Below are positions 1 to 11,800 of a stretch of DNA of 64,000 nt, piece after piece. Location of the stretch: NCBI RefSeq assembly GCF_036373705.1, contig NC_089858.1:13608501-13672500 (forward strand), in the 5' to 3' direction. The position numbers and the translations under genes were made by a program. The notes under the pieces were generated by a model. That model made no database searches, was not told where the DNA came from, and worked only from the letters and a program-made list of their open reading frames with translations. Numbering within the stretch: position 1 is the stretch's first letter; every line of letters starts with the position of its first letter. The stretch is from Amia ocellicauda (taxonomy: Eukaryota; Chordata; Actinopteri; Amiiformes; Amiidae).

Positions 1-2068
1 CCACCGAGCAGATCTCGCTGATGTCCAGGTCGTGCAGAGACATCAGCAACTCGGCGCGCAGGGTGCAGTAGTGGACGTTGCGTGTGCGCAGGAAGAGTGT
101 GCGCAGGAACTGCAGGACCATGTCGTACAGCTTCACGTTCTTCCCAATCATCTGTGTCAGCTTCAGCACCACCTGGTGGGCAGGAGACTTTACTTATAGC
201 AGCTTGAGAGATAAGAGAGACTGTTGAGACACTGACACAGAGGCTGCAGAGAGAAACTCAAACCAAGACAATAACAAATTTAAAATAAATTAATTCACAG
301 GCAGACATACATGTATACTTTGTATTTTATATTAATTGTACTTTTGTAATTCTTTAATTGAATGTTGTATGGATTTATAATACTGCACTTTTGTAATGCT
401 TGTGTAAACTGTAAGTCAACCTGGAAAAAGCAATTATAATAACATGTACAACAAACACAGAGACACACAGAGACCCACGCACACAACCCCCCACTGACCT
501 CCCCCTGGCGGCGAGTCTTGGGCGAGAGGCTGAAGAAGTTGTGCAGGACGGAGAGGTCGCTGCTGAACAGCGCCGCCTCCTTCTCTACGATGTACTGCTT
601 GAGCAGGGGAGACACCTCGTCCCCAAACAGGGCCTGGTTATCCTGCCAGATCTGCCTCTTCACCTCCACCGCACACACGCTGTACAGCTCCTTGTCAGAC
701 ATCACCTGCTTCAGCTTCTTCTCTGGGACCTGAGAGAGAGAGAGAGAACACAATTACTTATTTTGTAATTATGCTGATGTTGATGTAAGTGTGTGCGAGT
801 TTGAGTGTGTGTCGGTTGGATTCGACAGATCTGTGTAATTCAAGAGCATAAAGACTTTCACTTCATATGCAGTGCGGTGGTTATCAGTTTTACATCTCAA
901 GTATTGAATAACTTAAGCTTTAAACATACCAGTGTATATAGAGTAACCAGCCGCCAGACACGAGCATGCACAGGGGGTTATCTGCAGCCCCTTTTAACTG
1001 TTAGCCCAGGAGGTGTCCAGCACTCACCTTAGGCAGGTGTTTCATCACCTGCATGACGACTGGCTGTATCGATGGCATCTTCACCAGTGGGAAGCTTTTC
1101 TCCAGCAGCTCCTCCAGCTTACTGTACCTGAGAGAGAGGAGGGCAGGGGGAGACAGAGAGAAAACAGAAATATAATCTGAGCTCCGAACCCCTGCAGCTC
1201 TTGATACAGTCTGCTCCATGACAATGCATTTCGTTACTGTTATAATGAGACCTCAGCCTGAAGTCTTGATATTGACCATTTCAGTGCGTGCGGTGTCTCA
1301 GTTTCATCCAGCCTCATTTTGAGACCAGACTGGCCTAATTTCATCTCGTCCTGCTGTAGCGCCTCACCGATCCTCCTCCTTGCCCTCGGCGATGGTCGCC
1401 ACCCTCTCCATCAGCTTGTCCCGCAGCTCGTCGAACACGGACTGGTGGAACTCCAGGCGCGGCGTGCCGTGCAGGTCCAGGAAGGGCAGCGCGGACTGCA
1501 GCGACGGCAGCAGGACCCCATTCTCCGTCTACCGGGAAAACACACCGTTATCAACACGACACAGCGGGAACTAATGACCACAATAAGCAAAACTGCGTTG
1601 TCTTTTACGCTACCAAGTGCTGTGCTTGTCAATGCATGTTTGTGCAATATTGTTTTTAATTGTACGGTTTCTCCAGGCACGGTATAGTAAATAATGTGTA
1701 TTATTTAACCATACATGCATGCATTCAAGCATACACAAACATTTCAATACAGTGCCTATACCGGTGTGCATGCATGCATGTCGCCCTGAAACAAAAGTAC
1801 TGATAATTAGAAATAACTCGCACTTCACGGTAATCGTTTTCCCTTATTTTACCAATACTATATCCCCCTGCATGGCCGCATCGTTTCGTGCATGTCGCTA
1901 ACGTCCAGGCATCCCCTCTTGATGCGCACTGCTTATTTTATGATATTGTTACATTTCGGTGTGTACCTGAAACTGGTCTATGGCTTTCAGAGGCTCGGTG
2001 CAGTTGGTCAGGGTTTCCTTCAGGTCCTCGCCGTTCGAGATGCCCAGTTCGGGTAACCCAGCGAACAT
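1..2068 (-). CDS. nelfb: nelfb, negative elongation factor B (5' part; first five coding exons)
   Basis: NELF-B (COBRA1) is a core subunit of the nuclear NELF complex that, with DSIF, holds RNA polymerase II in promoter-proximal pause. Coding exons on the minus strand are 2068-1967, 1528-1368, 1127-1028, 729-499 and 172-1 (open at the window edge). Every junction is GT-AG and the phases join without a break, giving about 255 residues of a protein that is about 580 long in human. Exon 1 starts MFAGLPELGISNGEDLKETL. Exon 2 carries LDLHGTPRLEFHQSVFDELR, exon 3 KSFPLVKMPSIQPVVMQVMK and exon 4 VEVKRQIWQDNQALFGDEVS, all near-identical to the vertebrate family. The start is the only ATG giving this N-terminus. 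The gene lies downstream of the EDEM3-like gene on the same strand, with its own GC-rich 5' region, so it is not an operon. Confidence 0.96.
370..441 (+). repeat. SINE 3'-tail fragment in nelfb intron 4
   Basis: The stretch contains an actgcacttttgtaatgct block followed by aaactgtaagtcaacctgg and a short AT-rich tail. The same order recurs at 56570-56652 and 57083-57165, and in reverse at 11098-11152. It resembles the shared tail of tRNA-derived SINEs in ray-finned fishes, remembered as a 'tgtaagtcgccctggataag' module. The head is missing. Confidence 0.45.
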
Positions 2069-2340
2069 CTTGCACCACCGTCCCTCTTTCCCAACTTTGA
2101 AAGTATTAAACTCCCAAACAAAACAGAAAACAACCCTCTGTGTTTTCCCTCTCTCCCCAAATCAACTAAATAATCCCATTCAAAGAGTCAGCTCAAGTTC
2201 CGGTTCCGGTGTGCGCAGCGATAAACAGTCCCCTCCTCGCGTCCGCCCGTCTCTCTTCCCCAGCTGCACGAAGGCTTGGGAACTTCGGTTCCGCTTTAGT
2301 ACCGCAGGCGACCAATGCCGGCTGTGAACTCAACACGTCA
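2069..2340 (-). promoter_or_regulatory. nelfb: nelfb 5' UTR and probable promoter
   Basis: This short, CpG-containing stretch lies directly upstream of the nelfb start codon. It is richer in G+C than the AT-rich DNA beyond 2340 and shows no TATA box at a sensible distance. That fits a CpG-type housekeeping promoter. The transcription start cannot be placed from the sequence. Confidence 0.4.
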
Positions 2341-3086
2341 CTTCAGTGTGACATTTTAAGAGCCAGTTTAAATGCTGTCCGTTGAAAGACTCTGGATGGA
2401 TCTGGTATAAATCACAGTTGAAGCCACTGTCTTCCACAGTTAAATAGACAGGCACTAGCTCATGGATTTAGAATGACGTGGCTGGACTGGAGCACAAGCT
2501 CCGATTAATAGTTGACACCCCTGACTGCAACTTGAGGCTGTGAGAGCAGATATCAGCCGTGCATGTTGCTATTCCATGTAATTACTTTATGTGTAGAGCA
2601 CCTGTATGTGTTAATCTGATGAGAACAGATATCCATGCACCTGCAAATGTCAGGTCTGAATGGTTTAGTCGGTCACCTGGAATCTTTTCTACAAACAACA
2701 CACTTCAAAACGACATCAGTGATAACTAGGCAGAGTCTTATAAACAGCTTGCTAAACTAAACAGACTGATGAGTGTAACATTGTGTCAGTGCTAAGATTT
2801 TTGTCTGCGATCGCTATAGATGGCCAAAGCACAGAAAGATTCAATCGTTGTAGAGCGAAGTCACTCAACTTTTATTAACCAGGTCACTTCCCATATTTGT
2901 ATTGTCCCCTTTAAGAACACTAATTATAACACAGTACAGTATTCAGAGAAAAATACATACTGTTACAGCAAGTGGACTTGGACAACACACTTTGGCACTT
3001 TTGTTTTTGCTCTTTTTCATAATAATAATTATAACAGGAATTATAATAAATATCACAAAAATATACAGAAACATTTCAGATTAAGA

Positions 3087-3092
3087 TTTATT
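3087..3092 (-). promoter_or_regulatory. Candidate poly(A) signal for the EDEM3-like transcript
   Basis: TTTATT on the plus strand reads AATAAA on the minus strand, about 1.7 kb downstream of the EDEM3-like stop codon. A second hexamer lies at 2876-2871. Which one is used cannot be told from sequence. Confidence 0.3.
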
Positions 3093-3198
3093 TTCTCTCC
3101 TTTGTGTTAAACACATTTGAAAACAAAACCTAGAGTTCTCAGTGAGCCCTTTTGGGAACCCATTAGGGCAGAGATGTGCGAATCAGGCAGCTCAGTAC

Positions 3199-3217
3199 AA
3201 AAAAAAAAAAAAAAAAA

Positions 3218-3250
<33 letters not shown>

Positions 3251-3253
3251 TTT
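3199..3253. repeat. poly(A)-(TA)n-poly(T) low-complexity palindrome
   Basis: About 20 A residues are followed by roughly 12 TA units and then about 13 T residues. The tract is self-complementary and could fold back or be unstable. It may lie within the EDEM3-like 3' UTR. Confidence 0.9.
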
Positions 3254-4828
3254 CATAGGTCACAGCTCTCACACTGGCCACACAGGTGAAAAGACCTGAT
3301 AAAAACACCGCCCCAAAAATAATAATCCAAAGACAACTGTCATCTCCCATTACATACACTCAGACACAGAGTCAGTACTGGAGGGCTGGAGAGCTAAGGC
3401 CTGTAACACTGGTTTCATAACGAATCCCCAAGAAAGGCAGGGAGAGGACAGGACAGCTCCTGCAGTCCAGTACCAGGTGTGAAATACACAAACCCAAACC
3501 CCAAAGGCAGTGGTGAGCACCACAATGCGAGGACAGAACAGCACAGCACAATACAAGCCCTCGGAGGTCTATTCCAGCTGAGCTGTCCCATCATTGAGCC
3601 CCAACCATTTGTTTGCCAAAGTGCAGCAATTCAGCCCTGCTCCCAGGTTATAACGCAGGCTGGGGGAGGTAAGAGACCTTATAAGACCCGGAGGACTTTG
3701 ACCCTGCCCAGCTGTCCAGCCCTTCGGTCAATGCAGAAAGCCTCTGTAAGGCTCAATGCTGCAATGGAGCGACAGGACAGGAATGTGGCGCTGTGATGGG
3801 GTGAAGTGGAAACCAAAACAGGCCGGCGGTGTCCCTTTCCTAAACTGCTTCATTGATTTATATAAACCTCCTGGCTCCCACGGTGATTATCCAGAATTTT
3901 AATCCAGAAATCAAATTTTGCTTAAAACAAAATATACATATTTTACACATCTATCTATATATATTTATATCAAAGACTGGACTGGACAATTCCTGATTTG
4001 GAAAACAAAATGACAAAAGATAAACATGTTTTAGTGATATCAATAGTAGCAATAATTAAAAATAAATAAAAAATGTCGTGTTTTTTCTTTAGTACATGTG
4101 CAAAGACGTTCAATCTCTTTCTTTAGTACATGTGCAAAGACGTTCTCAGTTGGGGAACGATGAAGAACGATAGCGCTACCGTTCCCCTCCAGCTCCCTGG
4201 GTCAGAGAGTGGGCTTGGGCCCGCAGCACCACCAGACACTCTGTACTGGGGCAGGTCAGTTATGCATGGTGTGGTGTGCGTGTTTACTTTAGCGTGGCTC
4301 AGCACACACACTATTACATATTAAATACAGAGATATATAGTGTATATATGAAATAAAACAAGACCAAAGGGAAATATTGTGGCAGTAAGACAGTGCTGGC
4401 AGAGCCCTGCAGATCCACAAAATGCTGAGCTCCAACAACAGCCTGGCAATACTACTTACTGCTTTTATGATTGCATGTGCATGCTTATTAAATACAGTAC
4501 ATACGCATGCATGTGCCCAAAACTAAAAAAGTGTTGGGGGATCGGAGATGGAGGAATGGAAAGAAAAAAAAAAAAGAAAAAAAACACAGGAAAGAAAATA
4601 AATAAAATTTGTAAGAACTGACCTCAATGTAAAATGAAAAAGACAAAACCCCTTTTTGATTTTGGGCATTACTGCCCTACACGAACAGTAAACGTCACCG
4701 GGGAGGTCCTGTCTGTGCCAGCTTCAGAGGTGCCCACTTCCAAAGCCTCCTCTGGGCCCAGTCAGGGAACCAAATGACTCTACACAGGCTGCCCAAGGGC
4801 CCAGCTCTGCCTAGCAGCATGTGTGGCT

Positions 4829-7800
4829 TCAGGGGTCAGGGTCAGAGACCTGTGAGGAGGAAGAGGAGGAAGGCTGGTGGTATGGCACGTCCGTTGGTCT
4901 GTCTGTACTTGATACCTGCTGTTGCTTTGCGCCCAGCTGTGACCCCTGTGGGTTCTGGGTGTCACTGTCCGAGCTGCTGAGCAGGGAGGGGGTCTCCTCG
5001 GGCCCCTGTTTTGCGGGAGCCTCCTCAGGGGGGGAGCAGTGGCCCAGCGGTGCTGGCACCCGCTCCTCCTCGTCCGTCTCCAGCAGCAGCTCGATGGTGG
5101 TGCTCTTGCCTGGCCCACCCTGCAGCCCCTCTGCCATCAGATCACTCTCGTCCGCCAGCCGGATCTTGATGTTCATTCCAAGCGGCCTCTCTGCCTTCCC
5201 CGCCTCTGCAAGGATGACACAGACAGGGCTGGAGACTGGGACATACCCACTGCCAACACACTGCCAACGCCAGTCCACATCCACTGCTGCATGCTCTCAG
5301 GCACTGGGCTGGTAGTGGCAGGCAGTGTATTTTCTATGGTTCAGTGGTTTCCACAAGAGTACCAAATTATGATGATGATCATAATAATAATCATCATAAT
5401 AATAGACAGATAGCTCCAAACAGGCGTCCAATATAATAATTAATAATCACCATCATTAATAAATCACCACATTAATAATCACCATCATTACTACTACTAC
5501 TACTAATAATAATAATAATAATCACAGCACCACCAGCATGTTGTCCTATGTAAAGGAGCGGTCAGTGTAGTGTTACCTCGGCCCAGATGGCGATCCCGGG
5601 GCAGCAGAAGGACGTCCACATTGCGGTGAGTGTCCAGCGCATCCAGCAGTATGGCGCCCTCACGCCTGAACAGAAAAAGCAGCGGCACAGTGATGTCCTC
5701 TGTCCCCCCGCCGTCCCCCACCATCTGGAACAGCGGTGTCTCTTCACTGCTGCTGCCCTCGCGGTGGTCTGGACAGCACAGGACAGGGTGTGAGACACAC
5801 ACACGCGACAACACAACCAGACAAGGCACACACCAGACACATGACACACAAAGTACAACACACTCAAGACGAGGCATTTCATAAAGAGTCTTTACAGAGG
5901 GGGCACCCTGACTAGTCGGTGGTACAGTGAGGGAAAAAAGTATTTGATCCCCTGATGATTTTGTACGTTTGCCCACTGACAAAGAAATGATCAGTCTATA
6001 ATTTTAATGGTAGGTGTATTTTAACAGTGAGAGACAGAATAACAACAAAAAAATCCTGAAAAACGCATTTCAAAAAAGTTATACATTGATTTGCATGTTA
6101 ATGAGGGAAATAAGTATTTGATCCCCTATCAATCAGCAAGATTTCTGGCTCCCAGGTGTCTTTTATACAGGTAACGAGCTGAGATTAGGAGCACTCTCTT
6201 AAAGGGAGTGCTCCTAATCTCAGCTCGTTACCTGTATAAAAGACACCTGTCCACAGAAGCAATCAATCAATCAGATTCCAAACTCTCCACCATGGCCAAG
6301 ACCAAAGAGCTGTCCAAGGATGTCAGGGACAAGATTGTAGACCTACACAAGGCTGGAATGGGCTACAAGACCATCGCCAAGCAGCTTGGTGAGAAGGTGA
6401 CAACAGTTGGTGCGATTATTCGCAAATGGAAGAAACACAAAATAACTGTCAGTCTCCCTCGGTCTGGGGCTCCATGCAAGATCTCACCTCGTGGAGTTTC
6501 AATGATCATGAGAACGGTGAGGAATCAGCCCTTGGACTTGGACTTGGAGAGGATCTGCAAAGAGGAGTGGGACAAAATCCCTCCTGAGATGTGTGCAAAC
6601 CTGGTGGCCAACTACAAGAAACGTCTGACCTCTGTGATTGCCAACAAGGGTTTTGCCACCAAGTACTAAGTCGAAGGGGTCAAATACTTATTTCCCTCAT
6701 TAACGTGCAAATCAATGTATAACTTTTTTGAAATGCGTTTTTCTGGATTTTTTTGTTGTTCTTCTGTCTCTCACTGTTCAAATACACCTACCACTAAAAT
6801 TATAGACTGATCATTTCTTTGTCAGTGTGCAAACGTACAAAATCAGCAGGGGATCAAATACTTTTTTCCCTCACTGTAAGTGTGGTCAGTCAGCTCGACC
6901 AGGCCTTACCGATGAAGATGATGCCGATGACCCCGGCCTCCTGCAGACGGCGAGCCTTGGCCGCGAACATGCAGTCCCCGCGCAGGGCCACACCCACACG
7001 GCCGTGCAGCTCCACCGCGTTCTCCAACACACTGCACGCACTGAACGGCACGCTACGTACCACACTGCCCTTCACCTACGGGGGGAGAGAGAGAGAGGGG
7101 TCAGAGGGTGAGGTCCCAGGGTCGTTGGGGGGGGGAGGTCAGGGGGCGAGGTAGAGGGCCTCTCACCCCGTGCTCCTGCTTGGTGAGGTCCATCCCAAAC
7201 TTGGCGGGTCCAGCGGTCAACACCGTCCTGCCCAGGAATGGGGGGGAGATGATCTGCACAGCAAGTGGCACCACTGCCTCCTCCTCCTCCTCGGTGGTCA
7301 CCTCCGCGATCAGCTTCACCCGGTACACCCCATTCTGAGAGGAGGAGGGCTCCTGTGATGTGAGGGAGAGAAGGGGGTAAGTGTGTGTTAGTGTGTGTGT
7401 GGGAACCCACATGTGGAGGCTGGGCGGTACTGGGTGGAGGTGCTGTACTCACCAGGGGCGAGCCTGAGCTGCTGACCCCCACGCTGCCGTCACTCAGTGG
7501 GGTCAGGGAGATGCCCATGCTCTTCAGGAATTCCATCGGCTCCATGCCATTGTCATGCAAGGGCAACTCAATCCCCCTGGAGAGGGAGAGGGCGGGACAC
7601 CATCAGTATTCAACATCAATCAAAATTAAACAAGCTGGGTGAGGAGAGCTGTGAGAGAGAAATACAGAGACAAGCAGACGCACACAGAGAGTCAGTGCAC
7701 GGTGCGTCTCTCCTCACCTGATCGGGGAAGAGGGCGGTGCAGCCCCGGCCCCTGTGAGGTATTTGTAGCTGTCACGGATGGTCTTGGCGAAGGAGGGGTT

Positions 7801-8808
7801 GTTGGGGAAGAGAGTCTGGGCGCTGGGGCAGGAGTGGGTGAACAGGTCGTCCTCCACAGCAGGGGGGCCATTCTGTGGTTGGGAAGGAGGGGGGTGGGTA
7901 AAGAACAGGACAGAACCGGGTCAGAGGCTGTCCCAGAGGACAGGCAGTGGGTTGGTTATCATTCTTTTACAGTCCCCTCACCGTGCGGTTGTGGCGGCAG
8001 GGCGACAGGGCGGTGGACAAGGACACGGGCAGCAGGTGGGCCTCAGTGGTGAAGACGTAGTGGTCGATGTCAATGGGCAGCTCACTCTTTTCCGAGAACA
8101 GCAGATACAGGTATTTGAACATCTCGGCCAGGAAGAACGAGTCCATCCTGGGGGGTTACATAACAGTTACCTCTTGCATAACCAGTGCATCACAGTGCGT
8201 CACAGTCAGGTTGTTCTGCCAATGCAGTGGCATTCATTTTGTAACTCTCGCAATCCTGATCCCTCCCCCTCCCCCTTCCCAGAAGGTGTTTTCCAGGTGT
8301 GTCTCCCTACCTGTCCTCATGTGTGCCGGTGCGGACGTCCTGCACGGCAGCAAAGCCACAGGGGACACGAGCGTGAGTGTTCAGCTTCTCCACAATGGAG
8401 CGGCCTACTCCCAGGTAGTGGGGGTCTCCGGTGGCCTGGGGGGAAGCACAGCGCACACTGACTCCTATCAGCCGGCCAACCTTGGTCAATTTACACTACA
8501 CGCACTTCTGACGCGGTTTAACTGTGGCCGTAACATTTGTCTTTACCACAGTTTCTCAGGGCTTCATTGTGCATTGCTACCCAGGACCATGGGAATAGCA
8601 CGGTGCGTCAATTTACACATCTCATTGATTGTGCTGTACTGATGCAGGAAAATCCAGCACGAGAAGACTGGACCACACAGACAGGAACTGCCATACCTTG
8701 TACAGGAAGTAGGTGCTCTCTGCAAACTCCGGCCTGAGGGGGTGCTGGCCCCAGTGAACTCTGAACTCTGTGGTGAAGGCCTGGCAGCAGACAGGTGGGA
8801 TTGGAGGA

Positions 8809-8839
<31 letters not shown>

Positions 8840-11800
8840 TTGAAGACTGGGGCATCACTAGCTGGGTTTGACCCACAGACCCATCCCACAGTCCAGCATG
8901 GCTGCCACCTCACCTCCGGCAGGAACTTGTGCTGCTTGGTGACTTGGTACAGCATCTCGTGCGTCTCTATAGCAGGCTTCAGATCCCCCCTCAGCACCTG
9001 AAACACAGACAGTCTGTTTAAGAGAGCTGGAGCTCCTAGCCTACCTTTCACAGCTCAGGCTAATTCCCTACAGGCAGTATTGGTCAAACAGCTCCATGAC
9101 AACCTGGAGAGTTTCTCTACAAAACTGAGCAGATGTGCAGTCTGGGAAAATCTCCAGCAAAAACACTTACTACTACTACTACTACTACTACTACTGTATT
9201 GATAGATTTATATTAATAATATTTATATCATAATAAGTCAGGTACCAGATTACTGTATCCATGATGACATTTTTTTTTACAAAGTAACTCAACATTCCAC
9301 ACACAGCATCACTGCAAAACACACACACAGATGCACATGCACATATGCATAAAGTAGTCACACATCATTATACACATAGATGGGTGTCTCTAGCAGGGAG
9401 CAGGCAGGGGGCCGGGGGGCTGTACCTGCAATCCGGGGAAAAAGGCGAGCAGAGAGTCCATCCAGCTGCGCACGCTGACCGTGGGGTTGTGCATGTGGAC
9501 GCTGAGCAGCAGGGGGGGCTGGCTGATGTACTTCATGATGGCAGCGTAGTGCTGGAGGAGAGAGATGCACAGAGACGGGGAGAGAGAGAGAGAGATTAAC
9601 AGGAGTAAGCGCATCACGCACTCCCTCCCTCCCTCCCAGTCTCCGTCACACATCTCTTTCTATTATGGTCTCTCACACAGGCTTGTTAAGTGAGAAAGGC
9701 TCTTGTTTAAGGAATAGGCCAGAAGAATTAAAAATGTCTGTAAACATCCCTGAGGAAACTTACAGTGTTGAATCTCTCCAGGTACACATCATCCCCCAGC
9801 AGGATGTAGGCCTTCATCAGGTACTCGTAGTACGAGTCAATGCCTGCTCCCACTCCACTGTCTGAGAAAGAGGGAGGGAGAGACAGAGAGAGAGAGAAAT
9901 AATACATCAGAAATGCCAGTGCACAGTACAATGCATTCATGTACAACCAAAAGCCCCTGGAGCAGAACTCAGACAAGAAGGAAAAAAAAAAAAAAAAAAA
10001 AAAGGCAAACCAAAAAATTAAATGTAGACGAATCAAAACTAGATAAGAAAATTAAAGAGTGAGAAGAGGAGTGGGGTGAAGGGGATGTGGCCTGTGCTCA
10101 CCCCTGCGGACCCAGTCCCCATTGTGGATGTTGATGACGGTGCCCACGAGGTCACTGCCCCTCTGTCTCTTCTCCCACAGCACATCCAGAGCCCTGCGTG
10201 CTTGTTCCTATCACATCAGCAGAACACACTGAGTCAATACTCCACGCACACAAACTGGCGCAATACACCACACACATGCACACATACATCCACCCACGCT
10301 GGGTCAACACACTATGCACACATGCACCCACACACAGATTTAACACACTACACTTTTGCAGGCACTCTCGCCTCGTGCGGTACCTCGAACACGCTCTCCC
10401 CTGATAGCCGGCTGAGCGCTGCGAACTCCAGGATCATGGTCCCTGCGCAGGCCGTGCAGGTGTCCGACTCCGTGCCTGTGCGGGACAGCGGGCTGAGGAC
10501 CCCGTGGCGCAGGTTCACCTGGAGAGCAGGGAGTACAGTGAGCACCTGGACAGCTGAGCACCTGTGTGATGCTGAATGTCCTACTAGGAGAGACTGAGGG
10601 AACTGAACCTTTTCACCCTGGAACAGAGGAAACTACGTGGGGACTTGATTCAAGTCTTTAAAATCATGAAAGCCATCGACCACATCAACCAGAGGAGTTT
10701 TTCCAGATCAGCAGGGACACACGCACAGCATTCAAGACGGAAAACAGGAGACACTTCTTCACACAGAGAGTTGTCACAATCTGGAACAAACTCCCCAGCG
10801 ATGTGGTTGAAGCTGAAAATTTGGGAACATTTAAAAATAGACTGGATAGGATCCTTGGATCACTTAGTTATTAATGGACACCAAACGAGCACAATGGGTC
10901 GAATGGCCTCCTCTCGTACGTAAACTTTATGTTCTTATGTCAGTGCAGAGCTCTCTCAGCCCCCCAGCTTTCACTTTCACAGACCCTCAGCGTTCGTCCC
11001 CGCCACCCCCACCCCCCACCCACACTCTCATACTCCATAACCGGCCAGTCCGCAGGGTGGAATCTTTCCCCATGTTCTCCTTAGGTCAGAATTGGGGGAT
11101 ATTTATGAATTTCTTAGCAGATGCCGTTATCCACGGCAAATTACAGTTTAGACAAGAATACCCACTACCATTCCTACTGCCACCCCCATTCCCACTATTC
11201 ACACCTCCTCCTCCCCTAACACCCCGCCCACCCCCCTAGAGTTACCCGAGGGTACGGCAGGCCGCTGGTGGTGTTGAAAGCGGGCAGCAGGCGGTGCCCC
11301 AACTCCCGGGCCATGTGCAGCAGCTCGTCCCGGTACCAGGCCATGTGCCCCTCTGCCCGCTTCCGCAGCATGTCTGCCATCACGTGCGCCCCCAGCAGGC
11401 CTCTGTGGGAACAGCAGGTCAGCCGGTTACTCCAGTCTGAGGCAGGTCAGCAGGGGGGCAATTTCATACCAGCGTGCAGGGAGAGGGCAAGGTCTCGATT
11501 TGGTTTCCAGAATGGACAAGCCTGGCAATGGAAGGTTTTAATAAGGTTGCGGCTGCGTTGCCACTGGGTTAACAGGATCGAGAGTTAGCTCTGTATGGGG
11601 CCTAGCTGGACATTGAGCTGTGGGCTGCGGTTGTGGTTCAAGGCTGCCGTTTGTGTTTAACATGGGGCCGGTAACGCACTGCTGTCACACAATGCTGTCT
11701 AGGTTTTGACAGAGACCCGGGACACTGGGATAACGCGAACACCTCGTACCCCAACACGCGGATGTTGGTCTCGAACACGGAGACCACAACGTCATTGTCC

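Larger units (their letters stand above)
2341..4828 (-). other. Intergenic region and probable 3' UTR of the EDEM3-like gene
   Basis: No coding exon is supported here. On the minus strand AATAAA hexamers lie at 3092-3087 and 2876-2871, so the EDEM3-like 3' UTR could run about 1.7-2 kb past its stop codon at 4829. The stretch is AT-rich with A-runs (4560-4610) and a 55-bp poly(A)-(TA)n-poly(T) fold-back tract at 3199-3253. From about 2400 to 2860 I see nothing recognisable. Confidence 0.4.
5925..6876 (+). mobile_element. Internally deleted Tc1/mariner-type transposon (952 bp) in EDEM3-like intron 18
   Basis: The element is bounded by TA target duplications (5923-5924 and 6877-6878) and starts and ends with CAGTGAGGGAAAAAAGTATT and its complement. 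Terminal inverted repeats of about 200 bp carry two direct repeats each (left outer 5929-5953, left inner 6103-6127), the IR/DR layout of fish Tc1-like elements. Compared with the 1,587-bp copy at 54906-56492 it lacks about 635 bp of the transposase centre. It lies antisense to the host gene, and its right end is 31 bp from the splice donor of exon 18. Confidence 0.96.
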
